Source: Pseudomonas sputi (lineage in GTDB: Bacteria; Pseudomonadota; Gammaproteobacteria; Pseudomonadales; Pseudomonadaceae). From it: a stretch of 64,000 nucleotides of DNA. Positions 1 to 8,644 of this stretch are shown piece by piece. Both the position numbers and the translations under genes were made by a program. Below the pieces are notes generated by a model. It did not search any database, had not been told where the DNA came from, and saw only the letters and a program-made list of their open reading frames with translations. Every line of letters starts with the position of its first letter. Position 1 is the first letter of the stretch. Where the stretch lies: positions 310,001 through 374,000 of the forward strand of contig NZ_BQHI01000004.1 in NCBI RefSeq assembly GCF_021603585.1, given 5' to 3'.

Positions 1-1073
1 AAAAAGCCCAGGAAATGCGTGGGCCGGATCGTGTCTTGCACATCCACCACACGCCTCGGGGGCCGGAGCATGTCGACGTGGAATTGCGCCCGATCCTCGA
101 CGAGCACGGGGTGATTACCGCCTATGTGGAGCGCCTGACACTGGTACGCAGCGCCTCGGCGCGCCCAAGCGACGAAGGCTTGGTCGGCTGTTCAGCGGCT
201 TTCAACCTCGCCCTATCGGAGTTGCAACGGGTGGCGCCCTCCATGCTGCCGGTGCTGCTGCTGGGGGAATCGGGCACCGGTAAAGAGCTGTTCGCGCGCG
301 CCGTCCATGAAACCAGCGAGCGGGCCGCCGGGCCGTTTGTCGTGGTGGATTGCTCGGGCTTGACCGAAACGCTGTTCGAGAGCGAGTTGTTCGGCCATGA
401 AAAAGGCGCCTTTACCGGCGCCATCACGCGCAAGCCCGGCTTGGTCGAAACCGCTCAGGGCGGCACATTATTCCTGGATGAAATTGGCGATGTGCCGTTG
501 GCCATGCAGGTGAAACTGTTGCGCCTAATCGAATCCTCGACTTATCGCCGGGTCGGCAGTGTCGAGACCTGTCACGCCAATTTCAGATTGATTGCCGCCA
601 CCCACAAACCGCTGGAAAAGATGATGGAAACAGGCGAGTTCAGGCAGGACCTGTACTATCGCATCAGCGCCTTCCCGATTCACTTGCCACCCTTGCGTAA
701 CCGGGTCGAAGACATCGGCTTGCTGGCCAATTCCTTTCTACAGCGTGGCGGTGCCGGCAAGCGCCGCCTGACCCTCGACCCTGAAGCCTTGGCAAGGCTC
801 CAGCAATACCCCTGGCCTGGCAATATCCGTGAGTTACGCAATGCTCTGGAAAGGGCCAGTCTGTTCGCTGACGACGGCGTCATCCGTGCCGTCCATTTAC
901 CCCAGGCATGCGCGGCGCTGCCGCCTCAGACTGTGGCTTCGACGCCGTTAGACAGCAACACGCTGGCGCAGGTGTTGGCGACATTCAAAGGCACCCGCAG
1001 CGAGTTGGCCAAGCACCTGGGGATCAGCGACAGGACCTTGTACCGACGCCTGAAAGAACAGGGCCTGGCCTAG
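1..1073 (+). CDS. Sigma-54-dependent transcriptional activator (5' end outside window)
   Basis: The reading frame is open to the left edge, so the N-terminus (probably a PAS or other sensor domain) is missing; the first in-window ATG at 15 is unlikely to be the true start. The visible protein has a complete AAA+ sigma-54 interaction domain: Walker A GESGTGKE, the GAFTGA loop that contacts sigma-54, Walker [11 protein letters not shown] and the R-finger region. It ends in a Fis-type helix-turn-helix ([19 protein letters not shown]). It would activate a -24/-12 promoter in response to an unknown signal. The target is not evident: the downstream bd oxidase operon is not a usual sigma-54 regulon, so the partner genes may lie to the left. 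Confidence 0.93.
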   Translation, partial: KAQEMRGPDRVLHIHHTPRGPEHVDVELRPILDEHGVITAYVERLTLVRSASARPSDEGLVGCSAAFNLALSELQRVAPSMLPVLLLGESGTGKELFARAVHETSERAAGPFVVVDCSGLTETLFESELFGHEKGAFTGAITRKPGLVETAQGGTLFLDEIGDVPLAMQVKLLRLIESSTYRRVGSVETCHANFRLIAATHKPLEKMMETGEFRQDLYYRISAFPIHLPPLRNRVEDIGLLANSFLQRGGAGKRRLTLDPEALARLQQYPWPGNIRELRNALERASLFADDGVIRAVHLPQACAALPPQTVASTPLDSNTLAQVLATFKGTRSELAKHLGISDRTLYRRLKEQGLA

Positions 1074-1109
1074 GCAGTCTACGACTGCCAATGACTGCCA
1101 ACCTGGCAG
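1073..1109. terminator. Two short inverted repeats after the sigma-54 activator gene
   Basis: GGCAGT (1073-1078) pairs with ACTGCC (1084-1089), and CTGCCA (1095-1100) pairs with TGGCAG (1104-1109). The two stems overlap in sequence theme and begin at the stop codon. No T-run follows, so an intrinsic terminator is only a possibility. Confidence 0.35.
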
Positions 1110-1231
1110 ATTGGAAGCGTGCTGGCCTGCCAATCCCCGCTGAATTCAACCCGATAACATCGTAACTGTTTGTTTTATAACGATATAAATACAGAATTAG
1201 GCCTTGGCATGCCCTGTGCTAATTGCCTGGC

Positions 1232-1408
1232 ATGACCATTTCCGACAAACGACTGCTGCGCCATCTGCTCACCGCGGTGCTGATCAAGCTCGTGCTGCTG
1301 AGCGTGCTGTGGTGGCTGTTCGTCCGGGATTCGCACGTCACTGTCGACCCGAACACTGTCGGCAACCGATTCGGTGTACCCACCTCGACTCAAGGGGCAA
1401 GCAAGTGA
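1232..1408 (+). CDS. cydP: CydP, small cytochrome bd oxidase-associated protein
   Basis: A 58-residue protein with a basic N-terminus and one transmembrane helix (about residues 9-28, LLTAVLIKLVLLSVLWWLF), followed by a short periplasmic tail. It matches the small CydP subunit found just upstream of cydA in pseudomonads. The ATG at 1232 is preferred over an in-frame TTG at 1223. The stop codon overlaps the GTG start of cydA (GTGA), indicating translational coupling. It is inferred to sit in the inner membrane with the oxidase. Confidence 0.8.
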   Translation: MTISDKRLLRHLLTAVLIKLVLLSVLWWLFVRDSHVTVDPNTVGNRFGVPTSTQGASK

Positions 1409-2976
1409 TCTCAGAACAACTGGTGGATTTGTCACGGCTGCAGTTCGCAGCTACTGCGCTATACCACTTTCTTTTCGTACCGCTGACGGTGGGCATGGTT
1501 TGGCTGCTGGTCATCATGGAGAGCGTCTATGTGATGACCGGGAATGTCATCTGGAAAGATATGACGCGCTTTTGGGGCAAGTTATTCGGCATCAACTTCG
1601 CCTTGGGGGTGACCACCGGCATCACCTTGGAATTTCAGTTCGGCACCAACTGGGCGTACTACTCCCACTACGTGGGCGACATCTTCGGTGCCCCGCTGGC
1701 CATTGAGGGGTTGATGGCGTTTTTCCTCGAGTCGACCATGATCGGGCTGTTCTTTTTTGGCTGGGACCGCCTGAAGAAAGAGCATCACTTGCTGGTCACG
1801 CTGCTGATGGCCGTCGGTACCAACCTGTCTGCGTTGTGGATCTTGATCGCCAATGGCTGGATGCAGAACCCGGTGGGCTCGGAGTTCAGCTACATCACCA
1901 TGCGCATGGAGATGGTGGATTTCTGGGCGGTGGTGTTCAACCCGGTGGCCCAGGCCAAGTTTGTCCACACGGTATCTGCCGGTTATGTCACCGGCTCAAT
2001 GTTTGTGTTGTCGATCTCCAGTTGGTACTTGCTCAAGGGGCGTGACATCGAGTTCGCCAAGCGCAGCTTTCGGGTGGCGGCTGCCTTCGGCCTGGCCTCG
2101 GTGCTGAGCGTCATCGTGCTGGGGGATGAGTCGGGTTACACGGTGGGTGAGGCGCAGCAAACCAAGCTCGCGGCCATGGAGGCCATGTGGGAAACCAAAC
2201 CTGCGCCGGCGGGGCTGACCTTGCTGGCAAGCATCAATGAAGCCGAATCCCGGAACAACTGGGAAGTCGACGTGCCGTGGGTGATGGGCTTGATCGGCAC
2301 GCGCTCGGTGAGCAAACAGATTCCCGGCATTCATGACATCAAAGAGAAAAACCGCGCGCGCATCCTGCGTGGCATTACCGCGGTCAATGCGCTGGAAGCC
2401 CTGCGCGCCGATCGCACCGATAAGGCGGCGTTCGAGACCTTCGAAGCGTACAAGGCCGACCTTGGCTTTGGCCTGCTGCTTAAAAAGTACGTCGCGGATG
2501 TCAACCAGGCCACCCCGGCCATTATCGACAAGGCGGTGAACGATACCGTACCGCGCGTAACCCCGATGTTCTGGTCGTTCCGGGCCATGGTCGCGCTGGG
2601 TTTCGCCATGCTCCTGCTGTTCGGGCTGGCCTTCTGGAGCACCTTGAAGTCGGCCTGCACACGTCGCCGCTGGCTGCTGCGTTGGGCGCTCTGCATGCTC
2701 CCCGCGCCCTGGCTGGCCTGCGAGCTGGGCTGGTTCGTCGCTGAATATGGCCGTCAGCCCTGGACCATCTACGGCGTGCTGCCCACCCACATGAGCGTAT
2801 CGACCCTCAGCATCAATAACCTCTATGGCTCGCTGGCAGGCTTCGTGGCGTTTTACACCGTGCTGCTGGTGGTTGAAATGTTCCTGATGGTCAAGTTTGC
2901 CCGCCAAGGGCCCGGCAGCCTCGGAACCGGTCGTTATGCTTACGATGCCAACCTGAAGGAACTCCACCATGCTTGA
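1405..2976 (+). CDS. cydA: Cytochrome bd-I ubiquinol oxidase subunit I (CydA)
   Basis: Subunit I of cytochrome bd oxidase, the quinol-oxidising, heme-carrying membrane subunit that reduces O2 to water. I place the start at the GTG at 1405, inside the cydP stop and after an AGGGG motif, giving 523 residues; the frame is open further upstream but that part encodes cydP in another frame. His21 corresponds to the E. coli heme b595 ligand, and the GRQPW signature lies near the C-terminus. The quinol-binding loop is of the long, E. coli bd-I type (LGDESGYTVGEAQQTKLAAM and downstream) rather than the short loop of the cyanide-insensitive CioA oxidase. The cydB ATG at 2969 overlaps the 3' end. Confidence 0.95.
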   Translation: MISEQLVDLSRLQFAATALYHFLFVPLTVGMVWLLVIMESVYVMTGNVIWKDMTRFWGKLFGINFALGVTTGITLEFQFGTNWAYYSHYVGDIFGAPLAIEGLMAFFLESTMIGLFFFGWDRLKKEHHLLVTLLMAVGTNLSALWILIANGWMQNPVGSEFSYITMRMEMVDFWAVVFNPVAQAKFVHTVSAGYVTGSMFVLSISSWYLLKGRDIEFAKRSFRVAAAFGLASVLSVIVLGDESGYTVGEAQQTKLAAMEAMWETKPAPAGLTLLASINEAESRNNWEVDVPWVMGLIGTRSVSKQIPGIHDIKEKNRARILRGITAVNALEALRADRTDKAAFETFEAYKADLGFGLLLKKYVADVNQATPAIIDKAVNDTVPRVTPMFWSFRAMVALGFAMLLLFGLAFWSTLKSACTRRRWLLRWALCMLPAPWLACELGWFVAEYGRQPWTIYGVLPTHMSVSTLSINNLYGSLAGFVAFYTVLLVVEMFLMVKFARQGPGSLGTGRYAYDANLKELHHA

Positions 2977-4249
2977 TTACTTCACTCTGAAACTTATCTG
3001 GTGGGCACTGGTCGGCGTACTGCTGATCGGCTTCGCCATCATGGACGGCCACGACATGGGGGTCGGCAACCTGCTGCCCTTTGTGGGCCGCACGGACCTG
3101 GAACGCCGCGTCGCAATCAACAGCGTCGGGCCGCACTGGGACGGCAACCAGGTGTGGTTCATCACGGCGGGTGGCGCACTGTTCGCGGCGTGGCCGGTGG
3201 TGTATGCCACCGCGTTCAGCGGGTTTTACTGGGCGATGATTCTGGTCCTATGGGCGCTGTTCTTCCGCCCGGTGGGGTTTGACTATCGCAGCAAGATTCA
3301 CAACGCCAAATGGCGCAGCACCTGGGACTGGGGGCTATTTGTCGGCGGGGCCGTGCCGCCGCTGGTGTTCGGCATCGCGTTCGGCAACCTGTTGCAAGGC
3401 GTACCGTTCCACTTTAATAACATGCTGGTATCGACTTACACCGGGAGTTTCTGGCAACTGCTGAACCCCTTCGCGCTGCTGACCGGCGTGGTGAGCAGTG
3501 CAATGATCACCCTGCAAGGCGGTACCTATCTGGCGCACCGCACTGAAGGCGTGATCCAGGTCCGTGCCATCAAGGGCGGGGTTGGCGCGGCGCTGGTGCT
3601 GCTGGGTACATTCGTCATTGCCGGTGTGTGGTTGCAATCGATCGACGGCTATCGCATTACCTCGGTAGTGGATACCGCCGGGCTGCCGGACATTCTCAAC
3701 AAGACCGTGGTACGCGAAGCGGGGGCCTGGATGAGCAACTATGGCCATTATCCTGTGTTGTGGCTGCTGCCCGCGCTGGGCTTGGGTGGCGCAGCCGGTG
3801 CCGCATTGTTGATGATGATGCGCCGCACACTGGCCGCGTTTGTCGCCTCGTCACTCGCGGTGATCGGGGTGATCAGCACGGCCGGCGTGTCGATGTTCCC
3901 CTTTGTCATGCCGTCGTCGACCGTGCCTGCGGCCAGCCTGACCGTGTGGGACAGCGTGTCCAGTCATCTCAGCCTGTCCATCATGTTCTGGGCCACGTTG
4001 ATCTTCATGCCGCTGATCGTGATCTATACCTCGTGGGCCTATCGCGTCATGCGCGGCAAGGTCACCGTGGCACAGATCGAAGCCACGAACATTCGGCCTA
4101 CTAACGCCATCAGAGGAGCAAAGACTATGTGGTATTTCGCGTGGATGCTGGGAGTCGGTTTTGCCCTGCTGCTGGCCATATTAAATGCAATGTGGGGCGA
4201 GAACGAAGCCGGTCGCGCCCTGAGCGACCGTGAGGAGCCGCGGCCATGA
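2969..4249 (+). CDS. cydB: Cytochrome bd-I oxidase subunit II (CydB), C-terminal frameshift fusing it to CydX
   Basis: Subunit II of the bd oxidase, a multi-pass membrane protein starting MLDYFTLKLIWWALVG with the conserved GHDMGVGNLLPF region. The expected C-terminal end, EHSAY followed by a TAA at 4102-4104, is present but one frame away. The frame of the rest of CydB reads past it into cydX, giving 426 residues where about 378 are usual. Restoring one A after 4083 (GCCACGAAC to GCCAACGAAC) gives the normal ANEHSAY ending. Either a real one-base deletion has produced a CydB-CydX fusion or the base was lost in sequencing. The enzyme core is intact. Confidence 0.9.
   Translation: MLDYFTLKLIWWALVGVLLIGFAIMDGHDMGVGNLLPFVGRTDLERRVAINSVGPHWDGNQVWFITAGGALFAAWPVVYATAFSGFYWAMILVLWALFFRPVGFDYRSKIHNAKWRSTWDWGLFVGGAVPPLVFGIAFGNLLQGVPFHFNNMLVSTYTGSFWQLLNPFALLTGVVSSAMITLQGGTYLAHRTEGVIQVRAIKGGVGAALVLLGTFVIAGVWLQSIDGYRITSVVDTAGLPDILNKTVVREAGAWMSNYGHYPVLWLLPALGLGGAAGAALLMMMRRTLAAFVASSLAVIGVISTAGVSMFPFVMPSSTVPAASLTVWDSVSSHLSLSIMFWATLIFMPLIVIYTSWAYRVMRGKVTVAQIEATNIRPTNAIRGAKTMWYFAWMLGVGFALLLAILNAMWGENEAGRALSDREEPRP
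4127..4249 (+). CDS. cydX: CydX, small subunit of cytochrome bd-I oxidase
   Basis: Forty residues starting MWYFAWMLGVGFALLLAILN, with one transmembrane helix and the conserved N-terminal MWYFAW motif of CydX, which stabilises the heme-containing oxidase. It has its own ribosome-binding site (AGAGGAG, 4112-4118) ahead of the ATG, so it can still be made separately although the frame is also reached by read-through from cydB. Its TGA overlaps the ATG of the next gene. Confidence 0.88.
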   Translation: MWYFAWMLGVGFALLLAILNAMWGENEAGRALSDREEPRP

Positions 4250-4533
4250 TGCCGCGTGTCGCCGACGCCCCAGCACCCTCACGCCTTCACCCGCTGAGCT
4301 TGCTTATCGCGGTAGCGATCATGCTCGTGTGTACGCTCTATCCGCCCCTGATGGCCGCCCCGGACGGCAAAGCTGATCATGGGCTGGCAATGGCCTTGTT
4401 CACGGCGATGAGTGTGGCCTTTGTGCGGGGCGTGGGGTTTGTGCCACGCGCGCGTGCTTGGCGCTGGCTGTTCTCGGGCTGGACTTGCTTTGCGTCACTT
4501 GCAGTTGCTGGCTGGGTCAAGTTTCTACATTGA
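4246..4533 (+). CDS. ybgE: YbgE-family cyd operon protein
   Basis: A 95-residue membrane protein with a proline-rich start and about three hydrophobic segments (near residues 20-38, 48-62 and 72-90). It occupies the position of ybgE (cydE) directly after cydX, overlapping it by ATGA. The function of this family is not established; it travels with cytochrome bd genes. Two ATG codons in a row leave the exact start open by one residue. Confidence 0.75.
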   Translation: MMPRVADAPAPSRLHPLSLLIAVAIMLVCTLYPPLMAAPDGKADHGLAMALFTAMSVAFVRGVGFVPRARAWRWLFSGWTCFASLAVAGWVKFLH

Positions 4534-5540
4534 GCACTGACAGCACGATTGACCACTTGAGTGCTCGACCTAGTGAAATGTGCCAGTATTTTTCTCTGGT
4601 CCAGTAGAGCGTTAGACATCTGCAAACTCGTTGGCGGCTTTAATACCTGATTTAGACGTTATTTGAAACGCGAGTGGTGCGCCTGTAGGATTCAAGGAAT
4701 GCACCACTGAAACCTTGAAGTGTCTGCGCGGCAAAGCAGTTCAGTTGAATAAACTCTAGTTCCCGCTCATTGAGCGCTGCTGCCGTGCTCGTCTAAATTT
4801 ATTCTCACCGTCGTATATGCAAGCGTCATACAGGTCCCCAAACGGGGAGCAACCTACATCGGTCTTGGAACCATCGATTTCAGCAGCAACCGAATCAATA
4901 GTCTCAAGCAGGAAGCGCTGACGGTTTTCAACGAAGCCACTGTATTGGTCCGTTCGAATGTTCGGCGTACTGCTTAGGAACTAATCGAACAGAAAGTCAT
5001 TGGCAGCCATGATTTCGATATCACCAAAACCTGCGTCCATTACCATCCGCGCAGATTTCACAGAGTCTGCGATGCCCGGTATTCCATCCTCATTTTCCAC
5101 ACCACATGGGGCACTTGGTTGAACCGGGCCTGATTTGTAGGGCGACCAAAGCTATGTCATGCCCTTCACGTCTCGGGGTGGGGCTACTCACCTGCGCCAA
5201 GCAAGCATTGAGGGCTTCACGGGTTTGCTTACCGTCTTGCATAGCATCCTACGTGGAATTAACAGCCCGGATGCTCACCGGCAAGGGGTTTGAATATTGT
5301 CACATGCCGCCACCTAATTGGTTGACTATTAACGGTGGATTAAATATTCGATTTTATCATGTCGCTTTGAACGCGTCGGCGGTTGACCATCGTCTGCCAC
5401 ACGAGGGTATTGGGGGAGGGAAAATCTGGTGTTGATGACCTACCTATTGACTGGTAGTGTTCCTGCTAAGGGTATTTTTTTACGCTTGGAACTCTCCTTC
5501 AATAGTGTGGCCAGCCTCCATTCAGCTACTAGGAATCACT
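4534..5540. other. Gene-poor stretch with decayed reading frames
   Basis: About 1 kb between ybgE and acpH. It holds a recognisable Old Yellow Enzyme remnant on the minus strand (listed separately). A second minus-strand fragment at about 4652-4790 encodes roughly 40 residues (ending ESYRRTTRVSNNV) that I cannot name. The rest, 5100-5540, shows only short frames without family signatures. It reads as a gene graveyard rather than a regulatory region. Confidence 0.6.
4800..5097 (-). pseudogene. Remnant of an Old Yellow Enzyme-family NADH:flavin oxidoreductase
   Basis: Translating the minus strand gives segments typical of the OYE barrel: GIPGIADSVKSARMVMDAGF, then a degraded version of the IHAANGYLFDQFL region, then NIRTDQYSGFVENRQRFLLE and SKTDVGCSPFGDLYDA. 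An in-frame stop replaces the expected Gln after LFD (TAG, complement of 4981-4983). The conserved EIHAANGY motif is altered to EIMAANDF, and both ends of the protein are missing. This is a non-functional fragment of about 100 codons. Confidence 0.75.
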
Positions 5541-6116
5541 ATGAACTACCTTGCACACCTCCACTTAGGCGGTCAGGAGCCACAGCAGTTGCTGGGGAGT
5601 CTTTATGGAGATTTTGTGAAGGGTGCGCTTTTAGGAAAATTTTCTACTCAGACTGAAGAGGCAATCAGGCTGCATCGCCGAATTGATGCTTTTACGGATT
5701 CCCATCCACTGGTTAGAAGGGCGCTGGAGCGATTTCCCGTCACAAAACGTCGCTACGCAGGTATCGCCCTCGACATGTTTTTTGATCATTGCTTAGCGCG
5801 GGATTGGGAGCGATACGCCGATCAGCCCCTGGACGTTTTTTCTCAAAAAATCTACCGACTTTTAGAGGATGAGCCCGCGTTGCCGGAGCGCTTGGCCCAG
5901 ATCGCGCCATTAATCATTTCGGAAAATTGGCTTGGCGCGTATAGGGATTTTTCGATGATCGGACATGGGCTGGAAGTCATTTCCTTGCGCCTATCCCAGC
6001 CAGAAGGCTTGCATGCGGCATACGAAGAGCTGACAGAGCTGTATGAGCCGCTAAGTGCGGATTTCCAAGAGTTTTATCCGCTGCTGTGGAACTATGCAAA
6101 ACAAGGTTCTGAATAA
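5541..6116 (+). CDS. acpH: ACP phosphodiesterase (AcpH)
   Basis: A 191-residue protein that removes the 4'-phosphopantetheine arm from holo-acyl carrier protein. It starts MNYLAHLHLGG, with the GSLYGDFVKG and LHRRIDAFTDSHP motifs of the AcpH (DUF479) family and the conserved DMFFDHCLARDW segment whose acidic and histidine residues bind metal. The start is the ATG at 5541, preceded by AGGA (5531-5534); the open frame continues upstream without family similarity. It is a stand-alone gene with no operon partner. Confidence 0.9.
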   Translation: MNYLAHLHLGGQEPQQLLGSLYGDFVKGALLGKFSTQTEEAIRLHRRIDAFTDSHPLVRRALERFPVTKRRYAGIALDMFFDHCLARDWERYADQPLDVFSQKIYRLLEDEPALPERLAQIAPLIISENWLGAYRDFSMIGHGLEVISLRLSQPEGLHAAYEELTELYEPLSADFQEFYPLLWNYAKQGSE

Positions 6117-6192
6117 AAAATATCGATAATTCAGTTGGTTAGCGTGTAGGGAACAGCCCGTCTAGTTGTAACGAGCTGATTCAAAATCTGAT

Positions 6193-6696
6193 TTAGTCTG
6201 GAATAAATTCAAGAGGTACTTCGCTTGTCGATTTAATTTCTTCCATTGCAAACATAGATGTCATATTCGCGACCGGTAACTGACTGATGATTTTTTTATA
6301 AAGCGCGTCGTACGCCTGGATGTCTGGTAGGAAAGCTCGAATTAGATAGTCAACCTCACCACTCATTCGATAAATGTCGACAATTTCGGTCATGTCGCGT
6401 GTGGCTTTGTGGAAGCGATCTATCCATTCGATGGAGTGCTCCCTTGTTTTGATCATTATGAACACTGTCACTTTTGCATTCAGCGTCGTTCTGTCGAGGA
6501 TGGCGACACGTTTCTTGATGAAACCTTGCTGTTCTAGGCGCTGAATTCTGCGCCAGCAGGGCGTCATAGAGAGCCCCACTTGCTCTGCAAGCTCATTGAC
6601 AGGCTGAGTAGAGTCACGCTGTAGACCTGCCAGTATTCGGCGATCGATACGGTCTAGACGGGTGGAGCGATCCGACAGCTTTGAAGAACTGGTCAT
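6193..6696 (-). CDS. Lrp/AsnC-family transcriptional regulator
   Basis: 167 residues: an N-terminal helix-turn-helix (about residues 14-60, LDRIDRRILAGLQRD then LAEQVGLSMTPCWRRIQRLE) and a C-terminal RAM ligand-binding domain of the AsnC type. Such proteins sense an amino acid and control its transport or degradation genes. It is divergently transcribed from the amino-acid ABC importer operon that begins at 6971, which is the natural target. A GAGG ribosome-binding motif precedes the ATG. Confidence 0.92.
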   Translation of the reverse strand: MTSSSKLSDRSTRLDRIDRRILAGLQRDSTQPVNELAEQVGLSMTPCWRRIQRLEQQGFIKKRVAILDRTTLNAKVTVFIMIKTREHSIEWIDRFHKATRDMTEIVDIYRMSGEVDYLIRAFLPDIQAYDALYKKIISQLPVANMTSMFAMEEIKSTSEVPLEFIPD

Positions 6697-6782
6697 TTAC
6701 ACGGCCTCGAAAAAATATTGCACAGATACAGAAAACATTGGAAGTTGCTTCTATGTCAAGAGGCTGAGGTGTGGAAATTTTG

Positions 6783-6799
6783 CAATAGTTTACCTATTG
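6783..6799. promoter_or_regulatory. Candidate operator between the Lrp regulator and the ABC operon
   Basis: A perfect inverted repeat, CAATAG-tttac-CTATTG, lies in the 274-base divergent intergenic region in AT-rich sequence. Its size and A/T centre fit an Lrp/AsnC-type site, but only this one copy was recognised, so this is inference. Confidence 0.4.
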
Positions 6800-6970
6800 T
6801 CAAATGGTAGTCTTTTTTCATCAGCTACACGGATCGAGCAGAGTGCTTTACCAGGGAGAAAAAAGAGGTGCGTCCCCGCCCAAAAGCTGGCGCACCGAAA
6901 ATAACAAGAGGCTTAGAGGGCCATCCCCTCGAATCTGCGCTTAGCCGGCGCATCACTGGGAGATACCGAT

Positions 6971-7792
6971 ATGATTTTCAAACGTATGGGCATGCGTCTG
7001 TTACCGGCATTGGTTCTAGTAGGAGTGGTTTCCGGATCGTCGGGTGCTTACGCCGAGGGTGAGGGGGATGGCGTTTGGGCAGCAGCCCAAAAATCTGGGT
7101 CGATTCGTTGTGGCACCGCAGAAGCTCCGCCGTACATCATGAAAGATCCGGCCACCGGGGAGTATTCAGGTTTCTTCGTCGATGCGTGCAGAGAGTTTGC
7201 TGAGATTCTGAAGGTCAAGCCGGTATTTGTGGATACCAGTTGGGACAACATGATCGCTGGCTTGCAATCCAGAAAATGGGATTTGGCACCGGCACTTACG
7301 GCTACCCCGCAACGTGCGCTCTCTATCGTCTTCTCAAAAAACCTATCAGCTACCGAATCAACGTTTGTCTACAATCAGAAGAATCCCAAGACAAATCAGC
7401 CGAAAAGCCTTACTGATATTGACCAGCCTGGCGTGACCATCGCTGTCTCTTCAGGTACTGCTCAGGATAAGTCCCTCACAGCCATTATCAAAAACGCATC
7501 GATTATGCGCTTGCCTGGCCCGGATGAGATCCGATTGGCAGTAATGTCTAAGCGAGCCGATGTGATCTTTGATACATCTGCGGCCAATGACTTGTTTGCC
7601 GCCTCTCACACCGACTGGGCTGTCGTTCTTAAGCCCGTGCCGGCAATCGACAAAAAAGGCGTTTCGTTTGGACTACGACGTGACACCTCATATGCCGATC
7701 TTCAAGTATTAGATCTTTATATCAATGATGCAGTTACATCTGGCCACATGGATGAGCTGATAAAAAAAGCTATCGCTCACGAGACCAAGTAA
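6971..7792 (+). CDS. ABC transporter periplasmic substrate-binding protein (amino-acid type)
   Basis: A 273-residue family 3 solute-binding protein. Residues 1 to about 28 form a signal peptide ending in SGAYA. The mature part begins with the typical IRCGTAEAPPYIMKDPATGEYSGF segment that forms the ligand pocket, followed by the two-lobed fold (VDACREFAEIL; DLAPALTATPQR). It captures a polar amino acid or related compound in the periplasm. A GGGAGA ribosome-binding site precedes the ATG. It is the first gene of an importer operon. The ligand cannot be read from the sequence. Confidence 0.92.
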   Translation: MIFKRMGMRLLPALVLVGVVSGSSGAYAEGEGDGVWAAAQKSGSIRCGTAEAPPYIMKDPATGEYSGFFVDACREFAEILKVKPVFVDTSWDNMIAGLQSRKWDLAPALTATPQRALSIVFSKNLSATESTFVYNQKNPKTNQPKSLTDIDQPGVTIAVSSGTAQDKSLTAIIKNASIMRLPGPDEIRLAVMSKRADVIFDTSAANDLFAASHTDWAVVLKPVPAIDKKGVSFGLRRDTSYADLQVLDLYINDAVTSGHMDELIKKAIAHETK

Positions 7793-7840
7793 TTGTTCTC
7801 AGTGATTATTGGATGTTTTCTGAGCTTGGAGTAGAGGCTA

Positions 7841-8644
7841 ATGGCAAATACCAAATATCTCGTAGAAATGAAAGGCCTGCATAAGAGTTATGCGGGCGGC
7901 GTAAAACCTGTGCTGCAAGGTCTGGATATTAGCATGTGCCCAGGTGACCGCGTTGTAGTAATTGGCCCAAGTGGTGGAGGGAAGAGCACACTGCTACGCG
8001 TGTTGATGGGGCTAGAAGATATTGATAAAGGCGAATTGCTGTTTCAGGGTAAAAACTATATTACGACCGATAAGTTTGGCAGGACGGTAATCGATAAGGA
8101 GATTCGTCGTAATATAGGAATGGTGTTTCAGCATTACACATTATTTCCACATCTGAATATTCTTCAGAATCTAACTCTCGCACCTATTAAGGTGCGAGGT
8201 GAATCAAGGCAGTCGGCAGAAGCTCGAGCACGTGGTTTGTTGACGAGGTTCGGGTTGGAGGCGAAGGAAAAAGCCTATCCAGCTCACCTGTCTGGGGGGC
8301 AGAAGCAACGAGTCGCCATCGCAAGAGCTTTGATGCTCGATCCTAAGTTGATGTTATTTGACGAAGTTACTTCTGCTCTCGATCCCGAGCTGGTTGCTGA
8401 GGTCGAACAAGTCATTATGCATCTGGCCGAGCAATCGATGCCTATGGTGATAGTCACTCACGATATGCACTTTGCCAAAAACATCGCTTCACGTGTCATC
8501 TTCTGCGCCGGCGGCGTGGTGGTCGAAGATGGGCCTCCTGAGCAGGTACTCGGTAGACCGAAGGAAGCTCGAACGAGAGAATTCATACAGCGAGTCTTTC
8601 ATATTGGTGAGACTGTAGGAGTCGGACGTGAACTATCAATTTGA
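7841..8644 (+). CDS. Amino-acid ABC transporter ATPase
   Basis: 267 residues with all nucleotide-binding motifs: Walker A GPSGGGKST (residues 42-50), Q-loop in MVFQHYTLFPHLN, signature LSGGQKQRVAIARAL, Walker B LMLFDEVTSALDP and H-loop VTHD. It belongs to the polar-amino-acid GlnQ/HisP group and energises the two permeases that follow. Its 3' end overlaps the GTG start of the first permease by 17 bases. Confidence 0.95.
   Translation: MANTKYLVEMKGLHKSYAGGVKPVLQGLDISMCPGDRVVVIGPSGGGKSTLLRVLMGLEDIDKGELLFQGKNYITTDKFGRTVIDKEIRRNIGMVFQHYTLFPHLNILQNLTLAPIKVRGESRQSAEARARGLLTRFGLEAKEKAYPAHLSGGQKQRVAIARALMLDPKLMLFDEVTSALDPELVAEVEQVIMHLAEQSMPMVIVTHDMHFAKNIASRVIFCAGGVVVEDGPPEQVLGRPKEARTREFIQRVFHIGETVGVGRELSI

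Noticed and set aside
1-1400. Sigma-54 activator as the regulator of the cyd operon
   Set aside because: No -24/-12 promoter is evident before cydP, and bd oxidase operons are usually controlled by redox regulators, so adjacency alone is weak.
1996-2970. Long minus-strand open frame (324 codons) opposite cydA
   Set aside because: It is the antisense of a strongly conserved cydA coding region, has no family signature and arises from GC-rich codon use.
4070-4130. Programmed frameshifting to make both CydB forms
   Set aside because: No slippery heptamer or downstream pseudoknot is visible. A simple base loss explains the data.
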